NCBI GenBank assembly: GCA_019426215.1
Contig: CM033392.1
Coordinates: forward strand, 38,426,980-38,490,979
DNA length: 64,000 bases
Direction: 5' to 3'
Source of the DNA: Buddleja alternifolia
Lineage: Eukaryota > Streptophyta > Magnoliopsida > Lamiales > Scrophulariaceae
Each line of letters begins with the position of its first letter. The first letter of the stretch is position 1. The position numbers were made by a program, and so were the translations under genes. Of the stretch, positions 31,827 through 44,087 are shown piece by piece. The notes beneath the pieces were generated by a model, which saw only the letters and a program-made list of their open reading frames with translations, was not told the origin of the DNA and searched no databases.

Positions 31827-32709
31827 TAAAACATGAGTAGCTTAGAAAAATTAATTTTGAGCTATCAAATTTTGGTGAAACCATTTTCATTCTAAAATTT
31901 TTACAAGTGTCCAAGTAGTTTTCACTTTTATATTTACTTTCAATATTTATTTTCTCTTTCCAATTCATTCTCTCTCTCTCTTCCTTATTTCTCTCAAGTC
32001 CTCTCTCATGCACGTTCTCTTTTTTTTTCCTTTTCATTCTCCTTATTGTCTCTCATTCAACATTTTATTCATTTGATGCTAATTAAAAATTTAAATATCA
32101 AATAATTTTATTTTATATTAATTCATTTTGCTTGGGAATTCTCTTAAGCTTTTTTTCTTCTGCACACGCATAAAATGTGCTCAATCGACTAGTACATATT
32201 AAGTACTAGTGACGCATATGCACATCCATTACAATGGAGGTTGACATGGCATGAACGGTCCTGTTTCGAGACATTCTTTTGGAGCTATTATAATTTTTAG
32301 TGCAAAATGCCACTCACCTCTTAAAGTATGGGTCAATTACACCATCTACTCCTTTTATTTAGTGTAATTACAGTCCAATCTATTTATTTTTGGGCATATA
32401 ACAAACATATCCCTCATATTAAATTAAACCTTACATTGACCCCGTCTAACTAACGGTCGATAGTCAAACGTGAAGAAAAATGTAAATTGTCAATTTTACT
32501 CTTATTTTTAAAAAAATGAAAAAATTAAAAGGGTTTATTACATCAACACCCTTCTTATTTTGTGTAATTACAATGTAGTCCGTTTTATTGGATCATATAA
32601 AAGACACTTTCCCTCATATAATAAAATCTAACATTCAACCCCTACGAATAACTTTTCCTGATTTTTTTTCTTTTTTTAATATTTTTCCATAATAACTTTA
32701 AAAAATTTT
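31827..32709. other. Intergenic AT-rich sequence with MITE-like remnants
   Basis: Contains a TC-rich stretch (31960-32040). At 32300-32680 there are repeated phrases with GTGTAATTACA, of the same general kind as the foldback at 55641. No coding signal is seen. Confidence 0.5.
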
Positions 32710-34078
32710 TTGTGTAAAGTAAAAACTTTATTACCAACTTGGCAAACTGTACATAATCACAAACAACTAGCACACAACCTCACAGATTTTTGTTGCGGGC
32801 TCAAACTTAGTGGTTAACTCAGCCACTTACAAAACACCAAAACAAGCACAACATCAAATCTATCATTTTAACTATGTAATATGTGTTCTAAAAACAAAGT
32901 ATCTCCATGTGTCTTCCTTTGTAAATTGTAACCTGTAAACCTCACTTTGAGGTTAGCTTCAAAGTTTCCATCTGTATTGTTATCTCTCTTTCCACTTGCT
33001 TGAAAATTCCGTAATTTCTTTCTTCCCAGATTTTGTATACAACACCCACCATTACTGCCCTTACAATTTGGCCTGGATAATTTAGAGTATCCATCCGCTG
33101 TAAAGCCTTCAACAACATGTGATTTGAGCACATACACTCAAAAAACAAGTGTGCCACAATTTCCATCTCATTGCCACATAAAAGACAGGCTGTATCATTC
33201 AATTGCAAGAATCTCATCAACCTTTCCCTTGTGAACAGTCTTTTGAGTAAAGCTAACCAGGCTATAAAGGATTGTTTAGGTATATTCATTTTGTTCCATA
33301 CAATGTCAGTCCCTCTGAATATAGTGTGCTCTCCTTATAGCCATTCGTAGTCACTTTGCACATTATACACCCCTGACTTGGCATACACCCATTTGTTCAT
33401 TACACACCCTTGTCAAAAAACCTCTGTTTAATCTTATCTTTTCTTCTCCACACCCAACTACAATACATGGGAGGGGTTTCATATACCAAAACTCAGTACC
33501 CTTCAGGTAAACACTGCTAATCCACCTGATCCATAAGCTATCTTTCTTCTGGGCAACACCCCAAACTTGCTTAGCTATTGTAGCCATGTTCCACAATTTA
33601 CAATCTTATAATTCAAGCCCCAAATTTCTTTTTTGAACATATAATATCCCAATTAATCAAAGCCAATTTTTTTTCTGATTGTTGCTACCTTAACACAAAA
33701 AATCTCTAGATTTTTTTCTCCACCTCATTAGCCACAGATTGAGGCAATACAAAAATTGCACACCAATACACATATAGAGAAAATAAGATAGAGTTAATCA
33801 GCTACACTCTACCTGCATAATAAATATTCCTAGAGGCCCAATAGGTGAGTCTTGAACCTATCTTCTCAACTAGAGAGTGGCAATCTATTTTTGTCCACTT
33901 GGTAGGGAATAGGGGTACCCTTAGATAACTCATGGGAAAGAGACCCTCTATGAAACCAAAGAGCTGTAATATCTCTTGTTTAACTGTCTGATTCACCCCT
34001 CTAATGTAGCTGCTAGACTTTCCTGAATTTGCATATAGTCCAGTAGTGTGTGAGAACTCATTAAACTTATCCCATATG

Positions 34079-34816
34079 TGTTAGGAACACGGACAGCCCT
34101 CGAGGATAATCGATGGACACAGCGGAAGCGAAAATAATAATTTTCTAAATTAACAATCAATATCTCATAAACAAGGGCTAGACTGACATGGTACTATTGG
34201 ATTTACGAAAACTAACAAGAGGGTTTTCGCGTATTTACCTCATTGATGAAAAATTAGCAACTAGTCTCTTTGGATTTCGTCTGCCTCAAAATTCGGTTTG
34301 CTCCAACGCTCCAGATGTCGCGTCTCTACGTTGTATCCACACCTTAGTTCGTACCCTCGATTCGTTTTACCAGTGCTAGAAAAAACGATTCGAACTAATG
34401 GCTTATGGAGATAAAAGGTAGGAATTATTTCTTATGTTCTTCGTACTCAGCACATGAGTTGGAAAAATATTATGAAAGGGAGATTGAAGAGAGTGTAGAG
34501 AGAAGAGATGGAAAAAACTCTAAATTGATACGTCCCTTGAATTAATTAATCCTCAAGCCTTAATATTATATATATATATATATATAAATAGTATATATGG
34601 TGAGAGTCCAAAAATGGACTCTTATCACATACATATACACGTCCACACGACCATGTATGTATATGTGTGTATATTGATATTTATATTTATGATATATATT
34701 ATAATTATACTTTCCACTTTATTTCAAACTCTTTTTCTTAGTTATTTGAATCATCCAAATAACTATTTAGATCTTTCCATATATTTGAGATCCTCCCAAA
34801 TATATATAAGATCTAT

Positions 34817-34855
<39 letters not shown>

Positions 34856-34941
34856 ATCTTTTCACATAACTAATTAATCTACTAATTAATTAAATGGATC
34901 TTACCATATACATTTGGATACAAACAATATATTATATACAA

Positions 34942-34987
<46 letters not shown>

Positions 34988-36484
34988 TTGCGTAGACTTG
35001 GTGAACAAGATACAAAATTCTTTTCACCATACACACATATATATACATGCCTATATTATATATATATATGTATAATATTTTATCTTTCATGTATTAATTA
35101 ATTAGACCACTAATTAATTAACTAGTCATTCCTAATTAAATATTTTAATATTAAAATATAAGACTCTTATTAATTATGACCACTCAATTAATTATTTCTT
35201 TTTTTCTAATTAATTAATCTCTCCATTAATTCACAAAGAATTAACTTTGCCAATAGGTACTATACTAAGTTAAGTGTGTGACTCCTTAGGCTTATTAACA
35301 AGCTAGCAATATGTCCTTTCCCATAGGCTAAATTAATTATCCCAATAATCAATTAGGTCTTGAATTAATTCACCATATTAATTCAAAACACCTTAAGGTC
35401 ATGGATCGATGTCTAGCAACGCCGCCATAACTTCCTAGATGTTAACGTAAAAGAAAACCTCTCCAGGTTACGATCTTCATGTGAGTCGAATCCCTCCAAT
35501 TCCCGTCTAAGGTCTAGGGTATGGCGACGGTCGAAACCCCATTAACCTTAGAAGCTATGACTATGTTGGAAACACTAATGATTTGGTCTTCTAAGCAGGG
35601 ATCACCAATCCCTCTTTTAAGACATTGCTCTGCAGACTTATATCGATCGTTCAGAGTTTACTCAACAGCATAGGAAATACCAAGCTGTTAGCCCTGGATG
35701 GATTCCATATCTAATGCCACATGTTCCGCTATACTACCAGACTATACTGAACATATAACACCATATGACTCTCCTGGAGTGCGCGTCATATATCAAAGTA
35801 TAGTAGGTAGTATCCTTTCCAGTGACATCTCAGGTCAAAGGATTAACCTCACACTATGAAACCGAAGGACTTCTAGTTCGACCAGAACCAACAAGATTTT
35901 CTTGTGGGGTCATTCAATTCCATGCTTCTCCAAAGTATAAATCTCTATATATGCACTGACCCAGCTGATTATTGTCTAAGCAACAAGACACTCTCCCATT
36001 TGAGAATGACACATACAGACAAGTCTTGGCGAGACTATAGTTAGAAATTGTCCCAGGGGATGCACACAGCGGAAACAGAAAATGATTAAAAAACACATCC
36101 CCAAATTAGGGATAGGCTGATATGGTACTATCGGATTCGATATAAACAATTAAATTAACTTTACGATTACCTTCTGAAGAAAATACATAGGATGAATTTT
36201 CTTTCAGTGCTTGAATTGACACCTCCAAGTTTATCCACACCTTAGCTTGCACCCTCATCGTCTTCTGCCAGTGATAGCAAAGAAGATGACGAATTCTTGG
36301 CTTCTTGAGTGAAAGAGAAAAGGATTTTGGTTTTCTTTTTACTGTGAAAAGATGAGAGAGAAAAATCTTTCTCCTCCTCTAAAGTGAAGTAGGCGTGTAA
36401 TGTGACTTAGTGGGGATGAGATTGGAATCTCTTCCCCTTCTAGTGGAGGATGCCCACTAGGTCTCCAAGTGACCTAGTGGCCCT
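34079..36484 (-). repeat. Copia-type LTR sequences inserted in the LINE
   Basis: The block begins TGTTAGGAACACGG at 34079, with the same layout as other Copia LTR ends here (CTCCAACGCTCC, then TTGTATCCACACCTTAG). A second, related LTR start occurs at about 36049 (TTAGAAATTGTCCC... TTATCCACACCTTAG). It is followed by only about 430 bp before LINE sequence resumes near 36485. It is best read as two different LTR remnants in tandem, both on the minus strand. No internal coding sequence is present. The exact right end of the first LTR is not clear. AT and GT microsatellites lie at 34819-34853 and 34942-34988. Confidence 0.6.
34819..34988. repeat. (AT)n and (AT)n(GT)n microsatellites
   Basis: Pure AT run at 34819-34853 and compound AT/GT run at 34942-34988, within LTR sequence. 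Confidence 0.95.
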
Positions 36485-37121
36485 TCAAGCATTTCCTTTA
36501 TAAATTCCCATTCAACTGAGTCATATGCTTTTCTTAAGTCAATCTTCATCAAGCATATAGGGGAGATAATCTTTCTGTTATACAGTCTAACCAACTCCTG
36601 ACTTATAAGAATATTATCAATAATAAACCATCCTGCCACAAATGCCCCCTGGTTGTCATATAAGAATATTATCAATAATAAACCATCCTGCCACAAATGC
36701 CCCCTGATTGTCATTGATTAGACTAGGTAATACAAGGGGCTAACCTTTATGTAAGAATCTTAGAAATACATTTATAAACAGTAGTACAATAGGAAATGGG
36801 CCTGAATTCACTTTCCTTTGTGGGGTTCTCAACTTTTGGGATCAGTGCGAGAAGTGTGGTATCACCTATTTCAACATTTTACCTTTCCAAGACTGCTTTC
36901 GTAATGTCATTGCATGCAATCTCCCAAGTTGCCTTAAAAATCCCACTCCCGCATCCATTAAGGCATGAGATCTTAGAGCTATCAATACTGAAAAAGGCCT
37001 TTTTCACATCATGTATAGTAAATGGCTTACTTAGCTCTAATTGTTGCTCCACTTTTAATCTGGCCCCTCTTGCAAATACACTCTCCTCTGATTGAATCCT
37101 ATGACTCTGAGTTCCAAGCAA
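36485..37121 (-). pseudogene. LINE reverse transcriptase, N-terminal part with 56-bp duplication
   Basis: Contains SKISCLNGCGSGIFKATWEI (a decayed form of the PGPDGF region) and ICLMKIDLRKAYDSVEWEF, with the first catalytic Asp. A 56-bp unit beginning TAAGAATATTATCAATAATA is perfectly or nearly perfectly repeated head to tail at 36605-36660 and 36661-36715. This breaks the frame. The domain stops at about 36485, where LTR sequence begins. Confidence 0.8.
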
Positions 37122-37823
37122 ATTTTAGTAATAGTCAACAAAATGATCTGTTACAACTTTGTAGTTTGCAACACTGTCCCTTCCCCACAAGTAATAGCAA
37201 CCACTATGTTCCCGTAGTTTTGCTTCTTTAAAACCATATGGAAGTATCTTGTATTCTGGTCCCTCATGTTTATCCAGTTAGATTTAGCATTTTGATGGAG
37301 AAATTTATCCAAAGCCCTGGCTTTTACTATCATTTGAAGATGTGCTTTTCTTTCCTGTTCCATCATCCTCTCATTAAGTGGGTCTTGAATGAGGTTTTGT
37401 TGCACCTGCATCAACCTCTCTCTTTCTAAGTCAACTTGCTTTTCAACATTAGAGAACTGGGCTTTGTTTAACTCCTTGAGCATTCTTTTCATTAATTTCA
37501 ATTTCTGAACCACACTATACATGATGCTCCAAACAATGTGTTGCTGTCAAACATCTTCCACAATCCCTTTAAATTGTGGAGAATCTTCCCACATATTAAA
37601 ACATTTGAAAGGTATCTTGTTTCTTACAATTTGCATATTTAACTGGATCACAACTGGACAGTGATCAAATACTCATGCTGCCTCAAAGCTTGCTTCAACC
37701 ATGGGGAACCCATTACACCATTAGTAGTTGGCTAATACCCAATCAATTTTTAAATATATTCTTTTTCTAACCTCTTGATTATTATGCCAGGTATAAGGAA
37801 CTCTCCATTTCATTTCCTCTACA

Positions 37824-38339
37824 TCACAATAATCCATAAATCTTGGAACTTAGCAACTTCATAACAATAATAGGTAGGCCCCCAATTCTATCTATCATCT
37901 GCAAGCCACAATTAAAATCGTCTATAACTACCCAATGCTCATTAATAGAGTTCACGATGTGTTTCAAATCTTCCCACAACTGTCTTCTTTGTACTGCTTG
38001 ATTAAAGGCATATAAGAAACTTACCTTAAACTTCTTCTGTGTACTAATATGAGTCACATTACAATGAATTTGTTGAGCTGACTTATAAGTCACTGTGAGA
38101 TCAAAGCTGTCTTTTCTCCAAATTACACATATCCTTCCACCAGGGTGATTGTCTAGATTAGTTATATTCTCCCAACCCTGACTAATCATTCTAAAAACTG
38201 CATCATATTTTTGTCGTTTAATTTTATGTTCCAGGATCCCCAATAAACCAATCCTATGTTTACTGCAGAGAGCTACAATCACCCTCTGCCTACTAGGGCT
38301 GTTAAGCCCGCTAACATTCCAAACTCCTATTTCTACCAA
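37824..38339 (-). pseudogene. LINE endonuclease domain (APE type), partial
   Basis: A 171-codon open block contains WNVSGLNSPSRQ, GILEHKIK with the metal-binding Glu position, GGRICVIWRKD and VVIDDFNC (the D-x-N region). These are the order and spacing of LINE endonucleases that nick target DNA for target-primed reverse transcription. The open frame ends soon after the DFN motif, so the C-terminal catalytic His region is in another frame or lost. Confidence 0.8.
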
Positions 38340-39313
38340 GATCAGTAACTATAATTGTTACTAACCCAGGTTCCACCATATATTCTTGCAATCCCCTACT
38401 TGTTGAAGGCTTATCGAGTCCCTCCTTAACTCTGTCTTCTTGTGGCTTACCACTTCTGACAATAGTTTTCCATGTATTTACCAACTGCTTATTGCCCTAT
38501 ATATTGGAACTAGATGGTTTGTCATTGTTTAGTTTAGCATCATTACGCTGGTTTTATTTTGGAACCTATGCTTGTTTTCCTTTCTTTTTCTTGCAAACTT
38601 TCTCCTCATGTCCATAACTTTTATAATGTGTACACAACACAGGCTTCCACTCATAGGTAATTTGTTGTTCTATCAATATCCCCTTCTCATTCACAAATTT
38701 AATATGACCAGGTATTCTTTTTACATCCACCTCCATCAAGATTCTAGTAACATGCACTCTCTCTTTTTACATTGTCATCTGATCAACCATAATTGGTGTA
38801 CCTATTGGACTTGCTATTTTACTCAAGGAACTACAACCCTAGTACTTGAGGTTTAAGTTAATCAATTGTACCCAAATTGGTACATTATCAATTTTTTTTA
38901 TTGCAGTCTAGGTTTTCAGTCCAGGGAGCAACAATCACTGGCATATTATCAAACTGAAATATTCCATTTTCAACTATATTATCCCTATCATCTTCAGTTA
39001 AGAAACGTACAAGAAACATACCATTGGGTTTCATTAACGCTTTGTCGATCCCATACTTTCCCCAAATGCGACGTACAAATCCATTAATGACTGGATAGGG
39101 TGGATTCGCCCCTATAATGTAATAGACCACTGCTGTTTTCCAGTATTCCACTTCAGTTTGGATATTCTCCACCTCAGTTTGCCCTATTGTACCCCTATTT
39201 CGTTCCACATGTTCCATGTACTGGAGTTTACATCTTGCATTCCTCAATCTTGAAATATCAAATGAGCCAAATTGAGCCCACCTTGGTCGATTGTACTTCC
39301 TCCACCACATCTA

Positions 39314-40709
39314 TGTCGGGAAACCTGTTAGCATGCGCAACAAAATAATATAACAGATCCGGCTTCCCAAACCAAGATCAATTTGTGGCTTTCGTCGATT
39401 TTTAACATATGAAATGAACATAAAAAATTTGCCTTTTTGCGTATTCAATTAATCTTCCCAGATAAAATCACTAGCGGTCCAAGTGTCCCATCTCTAGATC
39501 ATCACATGTGGAATTAACTTTAAAAAATCTCCAACTCCATCTCCATAGACGGATAGGCGAGAGAGAGAGAGAGAGAGGAAGAAAAGATTTCTCTGTCTTG
39601 TAATTCTAGTGGAGGATTTTCACATATTGTGAGTTATGTTTCTATAAAGCTTGTGTTGGAGGATTAAATAAATCTTCCAACTTTAAGCCCATTAAGTTAC
39701 ACGCCCCATAGGGCTTACTGGACTCTCAATTGGGCTAAGTTGACCTAGTCAACTTAGTCCTATTAATTTAATCATTTAACATTTAATCCAATGAAATATA
39801 TATAGATTAAATCATTATTTCAATTAATTAATCAATCAAATAATTAATTAATATCTTACTTGATCAAGTAATTAATTTAATTATCTATATTCAATCCAGT
39901 TAAACAACCAATTAAATTAATTGGTCCAATTAACTAATTCCCCCTTCCAAAGGACAAATTATCAAAATTCCCTCCAAATACAAAACTCAATTTGCTCCTT
40001 TATTCCTGTATAGAAAAACTCTCTATGTTCATCTCAATTAGCAATGGGAGGATACCAAATGATGTGCGTGACACCGACCCAGCACTGTAGCCCCACATTG
40101 TAGCCCAACCGAGTACGAAATGACTATGTCATTACGAACCTCTAGATTATGAATACTGCATGACTATAAGCCTTTCACTGACGTATCTTGATCAAGTGAG
40201 AGTCATGGAATATGTCAAACTCACAGGACTTGGTGCTATGCTAAGATTCATAATAAGATGATATTATCGAACTACCCTCCGTGTCAAACACGAGTTAGTT
40301 CATCAACTGTGGCCAGAGACTTTCAATCTCATTTACCTATGATCGCGTATGATACTTCTCGTTTACTTTCAAGATAGTGAATTCTGTCTTTGCAATCACT
40401 TCACATGCTATTTGTCCATTGGAATGCACTTCGAGGTTAGCCCCACCAACGGGTGAATTGGGCCTAACTAGTCTAATGACAGAACCAACATCATAAACAC
40501 ACTTTGACCATGACTCCCCAGGTCTAAGACTCGCGTATACTATCAGAATCAATAATCCAATAATTGACAGTCATTGAGTAAAAATTCATAGGATCAGATT
40601 ACTACGAGCCGTGTTCGAATACATTAATCCCATCAATGTATCTATGCCACAAACACCCACTATCACGTAGTATTCAACTGACACTCCTTGTCAGAGCAGG
40701 TGTTATACA
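39314..40709 (-). repeat. Probable solo LTR
   Basis: TGTCGGGAAACC at 39314 and GTGTTATACA ending 40709 give TG...CA ends of about 1.4 kb, non-coding, next to the 5' end of the LINE. A matching target duplication was not found (ATCTA on the left; the right flank is taken over by the LTR at 40713). Solo status is therefore tentative. Confidence 0.45.
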
Positions 40710-40712
40710 AGT

Positions 40713-42364
40713 TGTTAGGTTAATGTCCTCAAATGCCACTAGAGGATTAGAGAATATTAGGACATTATCAATTTGTAATTGTTTCGCATGCTATCAATAA
40801 AAGGCAATTAGTTGTTTACTGTTATATTGTCATTTATATAATGTAATCATTTATAAGTCCATGAATACAAGAGTTAACTCTCTAAGGCACTAGAGGAGTT
40901 TGAAACTTGTGTACTAAAATAGTTTGCAAGTCAATGATTTTCAATTGGGCATTGGAAATCATGAAGACTTGTATGATATGAGTTTTAACGAGAAAGGTGC
41001 CCGTCAATCACTAGGGAGTAGTGAAGAACTCACATCATAGGTGCACTGATGGAGATAGTGGCACTCAGACATGACTCGTATTGATTCTGTCACATGGGGT
41101 TTCACTCTTTGACAGTCAATGAAAGAATTGATTAAATTGTAATAGGTGTGTCTGAACTTTAGACTTGAGGAATCGAGTTGAATATATACTTGTGACACTA
41201 GGTTTATCATTAGAGTAGTTAGACCCAATTCACCCTTTGGTGGGGTTAGCCTCGAACTGCAACCTAATGGGCAAGTAGTAATCTTGACTGATATCCAAGA
41301 TGGGATTCGCTCCCTCGAAGGTGAATGAGGAATTATCCTATGCATTTATAAGAAAATTAGATCTTAAAGTCTTTGGCCAAAGCATTAACTGAGCTGAACT
41401 TATAATAAATATAGCATAGTGTCAAGTTAGCGAGTTTGACCAAAAACCATGACTCTTACTTGATCGGGATAAGGAAACGATGAGTTTATATTCACACGGT
41501 ATTTACAATAGGAAAGGTAAAAATGATCCAATTATTTCATCTTATTTGGGTTAAAATATGGACCATTTGACTGGATAGGTGGGATACATATTCAATGGAA
41601 TCCTCTCATTGCCAAATATAAATGAACCTAAAGAGTCACGCTTAAAAAGGAAAAATCGATGGAAAATATGAAATATTTCTTGTGTTATATTTTAAGTATT
41701 GGACACTTAAAATTAATTTAATGGAATTAATTGTTTGAAGAAATAAGTTAGTTCATTTATAATTTAATTAATATGTTATTTCTTGGAGAAATAAAATTAA
41801 TTAAATATCTTATCTATTATTTAATTAGATTAATTAATTAAATAGTGGATTGGACTAAGCTCAAATTAGTGCACCAAGTGGCACACCAAGGCCATAATGG
41901 ACGGCCAAATAGGCGTCCAATGATGGGCTAATTAAGCCCAAGGTATTAACTTAAAGTGATATAATATATTGCATTAGTTAATACCTAGGTCATAAGTTAC
42001 AATTAACTCTTGAGGTACAAGAAAGAATTCCTTTCCCTCTCCCTCTCCCTCTCTCCTAGCCGTCGGCTTCCAACAAAAAGAAGAAGGAGAATTTTTCTCA
42101 TCAAGTTTTTCCGGCAAAACAATTTAGAGGCAGGAGGACTTTTGGACTGCTCGGATCATCAAGATTTTAGCCGGAGTTATTCGCGAAGAAGTTGAAGGAT
42201 TCAAGTTCGTGAAATTCTCCAACCACTTTGCTACAACGGGTAAAGTTTCTTTTACTCTATTATACATACGTCTGATAAGACCCTGGGATTGATTCTGTTA
42301 TGGAAAAATCCAAATAAAATTTTAAAATTCTGTTTCCACTGGGTTTGGTTAATTTTCTCCAACA
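40713..42364 (+). repeat. 5' LTR of Copia element B
   Basis: Starts TGTTAGGTTAATGTCC, ends TTTTCTCCAACA, 1652 bp, and is followed after one base by TGGTATCAGAGT (42366-42377), an initiator tRNA-Met primer site with one mismatch. A CT-rich stretch (about 42030-42060) lies in the 3' part. The other LTR was not found. Confidence 0.85.
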
Positions 42365-44087
42365 GTGGTATCAGAGTCAAATCGCGGGGTTTGGCGTACG
42401 TAATTTATGCGTAAATATGTGATAAAAATGCATGACTTACAGTTTTATCGATGCATGATTAGATATGTGGATTTCACTTTTTGTTTTGTTTTCTTGAGGA
42501 TTTAATTTCTTTTTCGTTCACTAGAAATTAATAAAAGTTGAATTTTATGTATTTTAATGTGATGGAAAAAAAATTGCGAGTTTTAGCTCCTCTGCCGCCG
42601 CCAGTGACGGGCTGCACAGCGCAGCCCATCAAGCTGATAGTGGGCCACACGGCGAGCCCACTAGTGTGTTTTTCAACACATGGGTTGCAACGACCCGACC
42701 CGGGTCGACCCATGGTTGACCTGGGTCATTTATTAAATATTTATTTTGTTTAGGTTTTTGATTAAAATTGGATTTTAATGCAGAAATAAATAATATTATT
42801 AATTTAATAAAAGTATTTTATTTTCATCTAGTGTAATGTTATTTAAAGTTAGACTTTGAATTAAATTGGATTCTTAATATACTTAGAGATTAAGTTTTAT
42901 TAAAATTGGATTTTAATGTAAAATTAATCGAAGTTCATTAAAATTGAATTTTCAAATAGAATTAAATAAATTGAATTTCCTCGAGAATATGAAGAACAAT
43001 AATTAAATTTGGAATTTAATTAGAAATTAACATATATGGTTTTCGTGTATTATGTGATATATATCATGTTTGACATGTTGTGTGATGGGAGACATGATTC
43101 ATGGACTTAGGCTCGTTTATATTTGTATTTCTTTTCAATGGGTTGTAAAGGCCTTTTTGAGCCTATTTCTATTTTCTTTCTAGAATATCTTTGTATAGGT
43201 GGCTTATATTGAAATGTAATAGTTAGAAATAGAATAGGCCCAAAGGAGAAATCCAAGTCGAGCCGAGGAGATACAAGAAGGAGCTTTGGAAGCTTTAGTG
43301 TAGTTTCTTTTCTATTTTGATTGAGACATTGGCTTGTTTCAATCTAGGAATAAAAGTCCATGAATCATGTGTTGTTAGCTTTCTAGGATTGCTATCTTTT
43401 TATTTAATCCATGTTTGTATGTTTAGTATAAAATGGATTAATGTCCATAGTGAGACCTAATAAATAATTTAAATTCTCTCACTTTGAAAAATATTAAGTT
43501 AGTAAAGGGTATTAGGTATCCTGTCCTCCACTTAACTTAGGAGAAATTAAAATGATATTTAATATATAATATCGTCCCTAAGCAATGGGGGTTATATATT
43601 GAAATATATTTTAAATTTTTCCTAAGTGCATGAAATGTCATTAGTCAAAATAAATTTCACCCCACATACCAGCAAAAGGTTGCAAGGTGAAATTCAATTG
43701 TTAGACTAATAGATAGTTAGTGGGTTGAACTTATATTATTCATAAATCAATAAGATCGTTAAAAGGTTGATATTTGATGAATAACGGACATAGGGATTGA
43801 ATCATCCATTTGATGGGTTGATGTTGGACATCACTTTAATAGATTGATTAGGCCACATACCAGTTAAAGGTTGCAACCTATTAATCTAGTTAAAGAAATC
43901 AATCACCACTACGAAACCTTCCAACGATGACTTCCGAATTCCACAGTGGGAGTGTGGATTTTCGAAAAATGTAGTGGGAGCCAAGTTTATTTTGAAAGTC
44001 CTTAATTTAAACTCGGAACAATAATTACATTAGATCTAATAAGTCTTTTTACTTTTCTGCAGTTATTTGCTTATTATCTCTCTCACT
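42365..44087 (+). other. Leader of Copia element B
   Basis: About 1.7 kb between primer site and gag. Contains two related phrases, ACATACCAGCAAAAGGTTGC (43667) and ACATACCAGTTAAAGGTTGC (43855). No coding signal. Confidence 0.6.

Larger units (their letters stand above)
32710..39312 (-). mobile_element. LINE-type non-LTR retrotransposon, broken and interrupted
   Basis: Minus-strand order matches plant L1-type LINEs. An N-terminal DUF4283-like region (39310-38888) is followed by a knuckle-like CTHYKSYGHEEKVC (about 38650), where one Cys is replaced by Tyr. Then come an APE-type endonuclease (38339-37824), a linker with a coiled-coil character (37522-37151), RT blocks (37121-36485) and a C-terminal zf-RVT-like region (33289-32942). 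AATAAA on the minus strand at 32732-32727 and a T-run near 32712 mark the 3' end. Inserted LTR sequence (34079 to about 36484) has replaced or removed the RT catalytic FADD region. Many stops and shifts are present. Confidence 0.85.

Noticed and set aside
34614..34877. 87-codon ORF with YIYIYI repeats
   Set aside because: Translation of AT microsatellites inside LTR sequence.
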